Origin: CAVRAZ01 sp963719135
GTDB taxonomy: Bacteria; Pseudomonadota; Gammaproteobacteria; DSM-19610
Direction of reading: 5' to 3'
NCBI GenBank assembly: GCA_963719135.1
Contig: CAVRAZ010000006.1
Location: forward strand, 496,001-560,000
DNA length: 64,000 nucleotides
Part shown: in pieces, positions 55,218 through 64,000 of the stretch
How positions within the stretch are numbered: position 1 is the first letter of the stretch
Layout of the letters: every line of letters starts with the position of its first letter
Program-made: the position numbers and the translations under genes
The notes under the pieces: model-generated
Databases searched by the model: none
The model's input: the letters and a program-made list of their open reading frames with translations, nothing else
What the model was told of the DNA's origin: nothing

Positions 55218-56000
55218 CCCTAGCAGGTTGTTGAAAAGCTGGCATTCAATCACGTACGGCGGTGCTGCGACGTGATTTTTCGGGATTTTCCGCTGATCTC
55301 TATAGTCGCTGGCGGCCCACTCTGAGCGCTCGCGGTGTGGACTGTGTTCCCGAATGCCGAGCAATCCGGTCGGCACCGGCAGACGCCCCCCGAACCAAGT
55401 TCCAACCGATCATATCCCAATATAGCAGATCATTGACTTGGCTGTGCCGCGCACTTTGGCCTGACGCAGGGTACCGATCAACTTGCCCCAGCCGATCGCC
55501 TCTTCGATGCGTTTGCGGATGCGTTGAGTGATCGCATAACCCGCATGACGGCGCGTACGCCCGTCGAGGGTCGTGCCCTTGCACCGGCTCGCCACGTGCG
55601 CCTTGATGTTGAGCTGCTGACAGGGTGCGACAAAGGTGCTGACGTCATAACCCTTGTCCGCCCCCACCGTCTTGCACCTCTTGGCCGGCAGTCGCTCCAA
55701 CGGCGCTAGCGCCGCCGACCAGGCAAACGCCGTGCCCACCTCGGTCATCGTGGCACCTACCGCCAGACCGTTGCCGTTATCCATCAGCAGATGCCCCATG
55801 TGGCATAGGCGTGCCGCCCCGCCTTTCGAATTACGAAACAGCCGTGCCTCCGTATCGGTGGTCGAGACGTGCGTGTCATTGCCGCGTATTTCCGTGAGAA
55901 AATCCCGCTCCGCGTTACACCCGCCCGCCGCGGCGGCTCTTCCTCCTTGGGCCAGTTACCGGCCGTTCTCGATCGCTTCGTGCACAATGTCCAATTAATC
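55218..56000 (-). mobile_element. IS5-family insertion sequence remnant
   Basis: Minus-strand frames encode an IS5-type DDE transposase in pieces: THVSTTDTEARLFRNSKGG, ARLCHMGHLLMDNGNGLAVG, TVGADKGYDVSTFV, and ITQRIRKRIEEAIGWGKLIGTLRQ near the end. Stops and frame changes (for example before 55900 and near 55450) break it, and the N-terminal third is missing. The TAGCAGGTTGTTGAAAA sequence at 55222-55238 resembles the terminal inverted repeat of this group. The element is inactive. Confidence 0.75.
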
Positions 56001-56146
56001 GGTGTCAGATTCGCACCTGACAGGCCGCTTCGACAAGCCGTCCGTGAACACAGCGCAGGGTGCTCCGCCTTCCGTCAAGCGGCATTCCGGAATGGACCGC
56101 GGATACGCCAAGGTGAACCGGAGGGGCCGTGCGACCGGAGCGCGGC

Positions 56147-56752
56147 TCATGGCGCGAAGGGCATCCAGGGCATCATGCGGCCGGCCCGTCCCAGGGTGGA
56201 GTCCATGGTCCCGGTGATCACTGTCATATTGGCGTTGATCTGATTGAGCTCCGCGACGATCGCCGGCAGCGCGCTCATCTGCGCGCTCATGGTGCGCATC
56301 TGCTGCTCCATGGACGGCATGGTGTCCATACTCTTGGACATGCGGTAGAGCATCAGCGCGATGACCGCCCCGGCCGTGCCCGGGTCCCAGGTCTGCATGT
56401 AGCGGCTCACCCAGTCCACCTGCCGCTGGAAGCTGTCCAGCTCGCGGCGGGTATCGGCCGGCAACTCTGCCAGCAGCTTCTCGCGCAGCGCCTGCCGCTC
56501 TTCCACCGTCAGGGGACTGGGCTCCGACTGCAAGGGTGGCTGGGCCTGGGCGGCCGGAAACGGGTATTGGACTGACCAACCCGCCAGTGCCAAGGTCGTG
56601 ACCAGGGTCAGGGACATAAGCCGCAGGCGCCGTCCCTCGCGATGTGCTGCGCTGCGGACCGCCCTCAGCTCCTCTGACAGGAGGCGGACCGCCTCCTCCA
56701 GAGCGGGTACGGCTTGAGCGTTTGCGGGGGAGTGATGAATCTCGGTGCGCAT
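56147..56752 (-). CDS. Uncharacterised membrane-anchored protein
   Basis: The 201-residue protein has a charged helical N-terminus (ALEEAVRLLSEELRAVRSAA), one hydrophobic segment (LRLMSLTLVTTLALAGW, about 43-59) that could be an anchor, a Glu/Arg-rich helix (LTVEERQALREKLLAEL) and a C-terminal region rich in Met and Gln (MEQQMRTMSAQMSALPAIV). I recognise no family. The next open frame to the right is an RND remnant. Confidence 0.55.
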   Translation of the reverse strand: MRTEIHHSPANAQAVPALEEAVRLLSEELRAVRSAAHREGRRLRLMSLTLVTTLALAGWSVQYPFPAAQAQPPLQSEPSPLTVEERQALREKLLAELPADTRRELDSFQRQVDWVSRYMQTWDPGTAGAVIALMLYRMSKSMDTMPSMEQQMRTMSAQMSALPAIVAELNQINANMTVITGTMDSTLGRAGRMMPWMPFAP

Positions 56753-57134
56753 GGGAGTCTCACCTCGTGAGCAGTCGTTGCCAGGGTCAGGCGGTGACCC
56801 GTCATTTTGAGAAAGCGAGCGTGTCGCAAAGGGTCGTTGCCGGGTTCCCCTTCACACAGAGGCGATCGAGGGGATTGCTCATTCTTCTGCCCGAATGAAA
56901 ACTCGAGCGTTGCAGATCGCCCCAGAAAATCCCCCCTGCAGAAGCCAACCGCGCTCACACCTCTTTCGAAAAGGTGCTGTCACGCGGCTTCGCCAAGTGC
57001 ACCGGCGCGGAATACCACCCTTATAATTATAGCAGGCACCTCGTCGGGGTCGCGCATGCCGAAGGCGGCCCAACATCGGGCCGGCCCGGATGCTTTGTTC
57101 CAGCAGCCGACGTTCGAGCTCATCCTGAGACTGC
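56753..57134. other. Intergenic region with no recognisable gene
   Basis: Short open frames on both strands have no recognisable domain. An AT-richer patch (CTTATAATTATAGC, about 57020) could be a promoter. I see no RNA or repeat. Confidence 0.45.
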
Positions 57135-57716
57135 TCAGCCATGCCGACTTCCCGCGCCGATTAATGTCTTCCGATCACCCCCGCTCCCCCCAGCCGGCTC
57201 GCGGATTCGGAACCAGGCCGCATGGGCCGCCGGCAGGAACAGCAGCGTCAACATCGTCGCGACCGCCAGCCCACCCATGATCGCCATGGCCATCGGCCGC
57301 CAGAACGAGTCCGGCGCGATGGGGATCATTCTCAGAATAGCCGCCGCCGTTAGCATAATTGGCCGCAGCCGATGGCACGTGGCCTCCACCACCGCGCCCC
57401 ACCGGTCTGCACCGGCGGCGATGTTGCGTTCGATCTGGTCGATCAGGATGACGGAGTTGCGGATGATCATTCCGATCAAGGCGATGCACCCCAGAATGGC
57501 GATAAAGCCCATGGGGGTGTGGGTCGGCAGCAAGGCGCCGACCACTCCGATCAGGCCCAGCGGCGCAACGCTGATCACAAGCACCAGCCGCTGGAAGCTT
57601 TGCAGCTGCACCATCAGTACCGTCAGCATCAGCAGGACCATTACCGGGACCACCGCGGCGACCGAGCGCTGCCCTTTGGCGGCCTCCTCGACAGCCCGGT
57701 AGGGTCGAGGACTGGC
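57135..57716 (-). pseudogene. C-terminal remnant of an RND efflux transporter
   Basis: The fragment encodes the last membrane block of an RND pump: VMVLLMLTVLMVQLQSFQRLVLVIS, PLGLIGVVGALLPTHTPMGFIAILG, MIIRNSVILIDQIERNI, LTAAAILRMIPIAPDSFW, IMGGLAVATMLTLLFLPA. These are written as separate landmarks. About 850 N-terminal residues are missing; upstream sequence changes frame within 60-100 bases. The gene is dead. It is a different pump from the intact one at 32.5-35.6 kb. Confidence 0.8.
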
Positions 57717-57788
57717 GAGAGCGTAGCGAAGCCGTCGGGGTCCACGCGATGTCGTATTCCGGCGGCGCGCGGTCTGGCCGCACCCAAA

Positions 57789-58169
57789 TCACGCCCGGCG
57801 CTTGCCGGCCCGCCGGGCGCGATACCAAAGCCACCCGTAGATGAGCGCGTTGGCCAGCATCACCAGACCGGCAAGCGCGAATTGCCGGTCACGGGTGAGG
57901 TTTCCGGGATAGATCAGGGGCAGGAGGTAACGCTCCACGAAACCACCCGGGTAGCCGGCCTCGCCCGCGCGCCGCAGGAGGCTGTTCTCCAGCGCCGTCA
58001 GCGGACAGCCCCAGCCCGTGAGTTCAACGAACACACCCCATAAGGCCACCGGGATGTGCAGCCGGACGGAGCGGGCATAGCGGGCGACGAGCAGGCCGCC
58101 CAGCACGACATAGGCGATGAACGCCAGGTGAACTGTCAGCACGGCTTCCGCGGCGAGTTGGAAAGGCAT
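57789..58169 (-). CDS. DUF2784 membrane protein
   Basis: The 126-residue protein has three to four hydrophobic segments and the DUF2784 marks LTVHLAFIAYVVLGGLL, GWGCPLTALENSLL and a PGG...YLLPLIYP stretch. The function of the family is unknown. It has a good ATG and normal length. No operon partner is evident. Confidence 0.85.
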   Translation of the reverse strand: MPFQLAAEAVLTVHLAFIAYVVLGGLLVARYARSVRLHIPVALWGVFVELTGWGCPLTALENSLLRRAGEAGYPGGFVERYLLPLIYPGNLTRDRQFALAGLVMLANALIYGWLWYRARRAGKRRA

Positions 58170-58385
58170 CGGAGGTTCCCTCGCACGTTATCGTGCATTG
58201 CACAGTTGGCTGACACCCGTTAGCCAGCGCCGCGCTCGCCCGGCCTGTCGCTGCCTTTTGCCCGGCAAACAACGGCGACGCTCGAGGTCGGTTCCCATTC
58301 GCGGAAACGTGGCATCGTGACGGCCGCCTCGGCCGTCACTGGCGGGAGGCCCACCGGCACGCCCGCGCAGTCGTGACAACCGGAA

Positions 58386-59039
58386 TCAGCCGTCGATGTG
58401 CGCTTTCAGCGCCTCCACTTCACGCCGTAACGCTTCGACCGCCGCTTCGAGTCGCTCGATGCGTTCCGACACCGCCCCGGAATCCGCATCGACTTGCGAC
58501 GCGGCCGTCGCGGTTTCCTCGGCACTCACCGCGCCGCTGAACAGATGCGCGTACCGCGCCTCCCGCTTGCCGGGTTCGCGCGGCAGCCGGGTCACGAACG
58601 GGCCGTCGTCGCGCTGCTTCAGGTGTTCGAGCGTGGACTCGACTTCCTGCACGTCGTTGAACCGGTGCAGGCGCTCGGCGCGGGTGCGCAGTTCGCCGGG
58701 CGTCTGCGGGCCGCGCAGCAACAGCACGCAGATGACGGCGATCTCGCCATCGGTCAGTTTCAGCGTGCCGAATTCCGTGTTGCAAAAGCGGTGCTGGTAC
58801 TTGGTGACGCGGCTGCCGAAGCCGCTCTTGTTCATGACCAGACCGCGCCGGACCAGGGCGTCGAGCGTTTCCTGAACGGTGGACTCGTCCAGGTCCATCA
58901 CGGGGTCGCGGCTGCTTTTCTGGTTACACGCGTTAGTCAGTGCGTTGAGCGAGAGCGGATATTGCTCGGGCGTGGTGCGTTCCTTCTCCAGCAGGCTGCC
59001 GATCAGGCGGGCCTCGATCGCATTCAGTTGTATATCCAT
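58386..59039 (-). CDS. yceH: YceH family protein (DUF480)
   Basis: The 217-residue protein has the tandem winged-helix fold of YceH/DUF480. The N-terminal LNAIEARLIGSLLEKERTTPEQYPLSLNALTNACNQKS is the family signature (landmarks: EARVIGSLxEK-like EARLIGSLLEK, and YPLSLNALTNACNQKS). VICVLLLRGPQTPGELRTRAERL marks the second wing, and a coiled-coil tail (IERLEAAVEALRREVEALK) follows. The function is not established; DNA binding is expected. It is divergent from the small gene at 59212. Confidence 0.92.
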   Translation of the reverse strand: MDIQLNAIEARLIGSLLEKERTTPEQYPLSLNALTNACNQKSSRDPVMDLDESTVQETLDALVRRGLVMNKSGFGSRVTKYQHRFCNTEFGTLKLTDGEIAVICVLLLRGPQTPGELRTRAERLHRFNDVQEVESTLEHLKQRDDGPFVTRLPREPGKREARYAHLFSGAVSAEETATAASQVDADSGAVSERIERLEAAVEALRREVEALKAHIDG

Positions 59040-59211
59040 GTGCGCTATATTCCTGGCAGTAGAAATTCGGGTGTCAGTGTAGTCAATGCGTGCTGCCTGT
59101 GGGAGCGGGCTTGCCCACGCCTACAGAATGCCAATCCAAAAATACCGGGTGGCGTCATTTGCACCGGCAGTCGTCTATCTGGTATTAAACCTGGAACCGC
59201 GGAATTTTATC

Positions 59212-59625
59212 ATGGCCCGAGCCACCCTTCTTTCGGTTGTCGAATCGCCAGCGCACCCGGATTTTTCCAGCGTCTACGCCAAGCATGGGCTGGACCAGGC
59301 GCGGGTGAATTCAATGCGCAAGGCGATCAGCGAGGCGAAACGGCTCAAGCCGGCCTATGTGGTCGGCGAGTTCTTCTACGGCTACGGCAACAATTACGCC
59401 GGCGTGAACATCAGCAACCTGGACGTGCTGCTGTACAGTCTGCAGAAATATGCACCCGATGCGAAAGTGATCGTGCTGGTCGAGAAGGACGAGCGGCACT
59501 ACGTCGACAAGCTGAACGGGATTCTGCCGCTGCACGCGGTGCTGCAGTATCCGGTGCACGAGAAGGATATGGGGGCGGCGCTCGGAGCCCACTGGCACCC
59601 GAATACGGCGAAAGCCTCGGAATAG
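59212..59625 (+). CDS. Uncharacterised conserved-looking protein
   Basis: The 137-residue protein (MARATLLSVVESPAHPDFSS) contains RLKPAYVVGEFFYGYGNNYAGVN, LDVLLYSLQKYAPDAKVIVLVEK and LNGILPLHAVLQYP, given as landmarks. There is no membrane span or signal. The VEK/DER strand and helical pattern suggest a small α/β protein. I do not recognise it. It is convergent with fba; the terminator between serves both. Confidence 0.65.
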   Translation: MARATLLSVVESPAHPDFSSVYAKHGLDQARVNSMRKAISEAKRLKPAYVVGEFFYGYGNNYAGVNISNLDVLLYSLQKYAPDAKVIVLVEKDERHYVDKLNGILPLHAVLQYPVHEKDMGAALGAHWHPNTAKASE

Positions 59626-59718
59626 GCCCCGGGTTTCGCTTGCGTTCAGCCCAGGCCATGTTGATAGACACCCGCTCGATCGGGTGGCGCCGAACGCTTT
59701 GGCGGCTAACGGGCTGCC

Positions 59719-59743
59719 AAAAAAAGCGGCCCGAAGGCCGCTT
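59719..59743 (-). terminator. Rho-independent terminator of the fba end
   Basis: GCGGCC (59726-59731), loop CGAA, GGCCGC (59736-59741) with flanking AA/TT extends the stem to eight. On the minus strand it is followed by seven T. It lies 27 bases after the fba stop; on the plus strand it may also stop the gene ending at 59625. Confidence 0.85.
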
Positions 59744-59769
59744 CTTCTTGATTCCGAATCGAGCCGGAC

Positions 59770-60834
<1,065 letters not shown>

Positions 60835-60966
60835 GACATACTCCTCGGGGTTCTCAGTCGTGTACGAAAAGTTGATCGAAACTACGGCAATCTGGTGCCA
60901 TTCTGCCCGAAGCGGCCGGGCGTCTCATCCATAAGAAAATCAGGGGCAAATCCGGCCCGCGGCGGG

Positions 60967-62412
60967 TTAATCCACATTGATAATGTGGTCTCCTACCCGG
61001 ATCATCTTCAAGGCGTTGGTGCCGCCCTGCACGCCCGTCAGGTCGCCCTTGGTGATGATCACCAGATCGCCGTTGCGAACCGCGCCGCGCCGCATCAGTT
61101 CGTCGATGACTTCGCGGTTGACCTCGGCGTGGTCGGTACTGGTGACGTCGAAGCTGACCGGATAGACGCCACGGTAAAGGGTTACCTTTCTACGGGTCTC
61201 GACGTGACGCGTCAAGGCATAGATCGGGATGCCGGAGCTGATGCGTGACATCCACAGCGGCGTGGCGCCGGATTCGGTCAGGGCCGCGATGGCGCGCACG
61301 CCCGTGTGGTTGGCCGTATACATGGCGGCCTTGGCGATGGCTTCGTCGACGCGCTTGAATTCCACACCCAGCCGCCGCTCGAAGATGGTGTCGGGACGGT
61401 GGCGCTCGGCGCCGCGGCAGATGCGGTCCATCGCCTCGATCACCTTGGCCACGTGCTTGCCGGTGGCGGTTTCGGCCGACAGCATCACGGCGTCGGTGCC
61501 GTCGATGACCGCGTTGGCCACGTCAAACACCTCGGCGCGGGTCGGGATCGGGCTCTCGATCATCGATTGCATCATCTGGGTCGCGGTGATCACGATACGA
61601 TCCATCGTGCGCGCGACCTGAATGATCTTCTTTTGCACCGCGGGCAGCTCGGCATCGCCGATCTCCACGCCGAGGTCCCCGCGCGCGATCATGACCGCGT
61701 CGGACGCGCGGATGATGTCGTCCAGCACGTCCATCGCCTCGGCGCGCTCGATCTTGGCGACGATACCGCCCTTGCCGCCGGCGTCGCGGAACAACTGGCG
61801 CGCCTCGTCGACGTCGCTGGCGCAACGCGGGAAGGACACGGCGACGTAGTCGGCCTGCATTTCGGCGGCGCAGCGGATATCGGCGCGATCCTTGTCCGTG
61901 AGCGCCTCGGCCGACAGCCCGCCGCCCAGGCGGTTGATGCCCTTGCTGTTGGAGAGCACGCCGCCGACCTTGACCCGGCATTCGACCTTACCGCCGTTGA
62001 CTTCCTCGACCCACAGCACCAGGGCGCCGTCGTCGAGCAGCAGCGTGTCGCCGCGGCGCACGTCGTTGGGCAGCGCCTTGTAGGTGACGCCGACACGCTG
62101 GTGATCGCCGGCCTTGCGTTCGAGTTCGGTGTCGAGCACGAAGCGGTCGCCTTCCTGCAGGTGCACCTGGCCGCGCTCGAACTGCTCGATGCGGATCTTC
62201 GGGCCTTGCAGATCGGCCAGCACGCCGACCTGGCGCCCGCAGGCGCGCGCGCGGTTGCGCACGTTCTCGGCGCGCTGGGTATGTTCGTCGTGAGTCCCGT
62301 GCGAAAAGTTGACGCGGACAACGTCCACGCCGGCCTGGATCATTTCGTCGAGCACCTTGGGGTCGTCGGTCGACGGCCCGAGCGTGGCGACAATCTTGGT
62401 TCTGCGCAACAT
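60967..62412 (-). CDS. pyk: Pyruvate kinase
   Basis: The 481-residue protein has the pyruvate kinase landmarks RRTKIVATLGPSTDDP, VVRVNFSHGTHDEH, LADLQGPKIRIEQF, MIARGDLGVEIG, ITATQMMQSMIESPIPTRAEVFDVANAV (ITATQMMQSM and PIPTRAEVFDVANAV) and DAVMLSAETATGKH, ending with the C-terminal allosteric domain. The start MLRRTKI at 62412 is chosen; the upstream open frame lies antisense within pgk and is spurious. It converts PEP and ADP to pyruvate and ATP. Seventeen bases separate it from pgk. Confidence 0.96.
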   Translation of the reverse strand: MLRRTKIVATLGPSTDDPKVLDEMIQAGVDVVRVNFSHGTHDEHTQRAENVRNRARACGRQVGVLADLQGPKIRIEQFERGQVHLQEGDRFVLDTELERKAGDHQRVGVTYKALPNDVRRGDTLLLDDGALVLWVEEVNGGKVECRVKVGGVLSNSKGINRLGGGLSAEALTDKDRADIRCAAEMQADYVAVSFPRCASDVDEARQLFRDAGGKGGIVAKIERAEAMDVLDDIIRASDAVMIARGDLGVEIGDAELPAVQKKIIQVARTMDRIVITATQMMQSMIESPIPTRAEVFDVANAVIDGTDAVMLSAETATGKHVAKVIEAMDRICRGAERHRPDTIFERRLGVEFKRVDEAIAKAAMYTANHTGVRAIAALTESGATPLWMSRISSGIPIYALTRHVETRRKVTLYRGVYPVSFDVTSTDHAEVNREVIDELMRRGAVRNGDLVIITKGDLTGVQGGTNALKMIRVGDHIINVD

Positions 62413-62429
62413 ACTAAAGGCGGGGTGGT

Positions 62430-63608
62430 TTACTTCACCCGCTCCTCCAGCATCGCCACCGCGGGCAGGGTCTTGCCTTCCAGGAACTCCAGGAAAGCGC
62501 CGCCGGCGGTGGAGATGTACGACAGCTTGTCGTAAATGTCGTATTTCTGGATCGCGGCGATCGTGTCGCCGCCGCCGGCCAGCGAGAACCCCGGCGCGTT
62601 GGCGATCGCCATCGACACCGTTTTGGTTCCCCCGCCGAACTGGTCGAATTCGAACACGCCGACCGGACCGTTCCAGATGATGGTGCCGGCTTTCGCGATG
62701 ATGTCCGCCAGTTGCTTCGCCGATCGGGGGCCGATGTCGAAGATCATGTCGTCGTCGGTCACCTCGTCCGCGCTTTTCAGCACCGCCGGTTCGTTCTCGT
62801 CGAACTTCTTGCCGCAGACCACGTCGACGGCGATCGGAATGCTGGCGCCGCGCTGGTTCATCTTTTCGATGAGCGCCTTGGCGGTCGGCACCAGGTCGTC
62901 CTCGCACAGCGACTTGCCGACGTTCCTGCCGGTCGCCTTGAGGAAGGTGTTGGCGATGCCGCCGCCGACCACCAACTGGTCGACCTTCTCCGACAGCGCT
63001 TCGAGCACGGTCAGCTTGGTCGAGACCTTGGAGCCGCCGACGATCGCGACCATCGGACGGGCGGGCTTGGCCAGCGCCTTGTTCAGCGCATCCAGCTCCT
63101 CGGCCAGCAACAGGCCGGCGCAGGCCACGGGCGCGAACTTGCCGACACTGTGGGTGGACGCCTGGGCGCGGTGCGCGGTGCCGAAGGCGTCCATCACGAA
63201 CACGTCGCACAGACTCGCGTATTTTTTTGCGAGCGCTTCGTTGTCCTTCTTTTCACCGGCATTGAAGCGAACGTTTTCCAGCAGCACGACTTCGCCGCCG
63301 GCCAGTGCCGGCGGCTTGTCCAGATAGTCCTTGACCAGTCGCACCGGCTTACCAAGCTTGGCCGACATGTCGGCGGCGATGGGCGCCAGCGAGTTTTCCT
63401 CGTCGGCCACGCCCTCCTCGGGCCGGCCGCGGTGGGACATCACCATCACTTTCGCGCCCGCTTTGGCGCACAGCTCGATGGTCGGCATCGACGCCGTGAT
63501 ACGCGCATCCGAGGTTACCTTGCCGTCCTTGACCGGCACATTGAGGTCGGCGCGGATCAGCACCCGCTTGCCGGCAAGGTCGAGATCGGTCAGTTTGATG
63601 AAAGACAT
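62430..63608 (-). CDS. pgk: Phosphoglycerate kinase
   Basis: The 392-residue protein is complete: KRVLIRADLNVPVKDGKVT, VMVMSHRGRPEEG, VVLLENVRFNAGEKKDNE, VDMDAFGTAHRAQAST-like VMDAFGTAHRAQAST, AIVGGSKVSTKLTVLEAL, GGIANTFLKATG, IWNGPVGVFEFDQF, AGGGDTIAAI and AFLEFLEGKTLP. It interconverts 1,3-bisphosphoglycerate and 3-phosphoglycerate. It lies between gap and pyk on the same strand. Confidence 0.96.
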   Translation of the reverse strand: MSFIKLTDLDLAGKRVLIRADLNVPVKDGKVTSDARITASMPTIELCAKAGAKVMVMSHRGRPEEGVADEENSLAPIAADMSAKLGKPVRLVKDYLDKPPALAGGEVVLLENVRFNAGEKKDNEALAKKYASLCDVFVMDAFGTAHRAQASTHSVGKFAPVACAGLLLAEELDALNKALAKPARPMVAIVGGSKVSTKLTVLEALSEKVDQLVVGGGIANTFLKATGRNVGKSLCEDDLVPTAKALIEKMNQRGASIPIAVDVVCGKKFDENEPAVLKSADEVTDDDMIFDIGPRSAKQLADIIAKAGTIIWNGPVGVFEFDQFGGGTKTVSMAIANAPGFSLAGGGDTIAAIQKYDIYDKLSYISTAGGAFLEFLEGKTLPAVAMLEERVK

Positions 63609-63787
63609 GAATACGGCTCCCTACATTTGGATTTCAAAACTCATCGGGCAAACAGCGCTTGCCGGATGATTCTTGCGGGTCCCGGGCGTCCCGTGCCGCC
63701 GGGGCGCGAAGACGCGGAGAACGTGAAGGCCGCCGCCTCCGCCGCTCTCCGCATCGCCACGACGTTGCGCGCGATCAGCAGCGCCGA

Positions 63788-64000
63788 TTATTTCGCAACA
63801 TGCCGGACCATGCGCATCATGTTGCAGGTGTAGCCGTACTCGTTGTCGTACCAGGAGACCACCTTGACGAAGGTCGGATCCAACTGGATGCCGGCGCCGG
63901 CATCAAAAATCGACGGCGTGCCGCAGCCGCGGAAGTCAGTCGAGACCACTTTGTCTTCCGTGTAGGCCAGAACGCCGGCCAGGCCGCCATTCTCGGAGGC
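63788..64000 (-). CDS. gap: Glyceraldehyde-3-phosphate dehydrogenase, C-terminal part (cut by window edge)
   Basis: The last 70 codons on the minus strand read GVLAYTEDKVVSTDFRG, FDAGAGIQLDPTFVKVVSWYDNEYGY and NMMRMVRHVAK (landmarks), the C-terminal signature of phosphorylating GAPDH. The catalytic cysteine and NAD domain lie beyond the right edge. It is the first gene in the window of the gap-pgk-pyk-fba run; 180 bases separate it from pgk. Confidence 0.93.
   Translation of the reverse strand, partial: ASENGGLAGVLAYTEDKVVSTDFRGCGTPSIFDAGAGIQLDPTFVKVVSWYDNEYGYTCNMMRMVRHVAK

Noticed and set aside
60967..63210. 747-codon frame extending pyk far upstream
   Set aside because: Residues before MLRRTKI lie antisense-like in another frame within pgk; the pyruvate kinase family starts at 62412.

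Overview
The window looks like chromosomal DNA of a GC-rich gammaproteobacterium. I infer this from a gap-pgk-pyk-fba glycolysis/Calvin-type cluster, yceH and srkA homologues, a bufferin (bufABC) operon and a GGCCAGG-type tRNA-Phe 3' end. A chemolithotrophic or autotrophic lifestyle is plausible but not shown. Several genes carry single-base frameshifts in short homopolymers (glgP, a HEPN gene), which may be real decay or draft-assembly error.

Layout. 0-12.3 kb: a fatty-acid/sterol hydroxylase, bufA-bufB-bufC, two decayed polysaccharide-type genes (GT4 glycosyltransferase, AlkP-superfamily phosphodiesterase), an HTH plus receiver-like regulator, srkA, marC, a VOC protein, a small arsenic operon (arsI, a 38-codon arsC remnant, acr3) and a secreted HAF/PKD protein. 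12.9-25.8 kb: a defence island bounded by two 46-bp direct repeats of the 3' half of tRNA-Phe(GAA). All its genes read on the minus strand: MNT nucleotidyltransferase, HEPN (frameshifted), hsdM, hsdS with a C-terminal extra domain, RhuM-Fic, hsdR, a YgjP metallopeptidase, a HipA-like kinase and a HIRAN protein. No integrase is visible.

25.9-38.3 kb: a scrambled junction with glgX fragments, an LpxR-like outer-membrane protein and a phosphoketolase truncated and fused to a glgX fragment. Next comes a long minus-strand operon joining an RND efflux pump (outer-membrane factor, adaptor, pump) to an MCE/Mla-type lipid ABC system (E, F, D and a PqiC-like lipoprotein) with a 45-residue membrane peptide between the two halves. 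38.6-52.2 kb: two ~330-bp direct repeats flank an energy-storage operon: phosphoketolase, glycogen phosphorylase, glycogen debranching enzyme, acetate kinase, SulP transporter, PPK2 and an unknown protein. It would convert glycogen via phosphoketolase to acetyl-phosphate, then acetate plus ATP, with polyphosphate as a second store.

52.3-64 kb: a 975-residue AAA/winged-helix regulator, an IS5-family remnant, an RND pump remnant, small uncharacterised genes, yceH and the fba-pyk-pgk-gap cluster, which runs off the right edge.

The best candidates for an undescribed system are the HIRAN/HipA-like kinase pair, translationally coupled and lacking any HipB, inside the type I restriction island, and the HsdS with its extra C-terminal domain next to RhuM-Fic.
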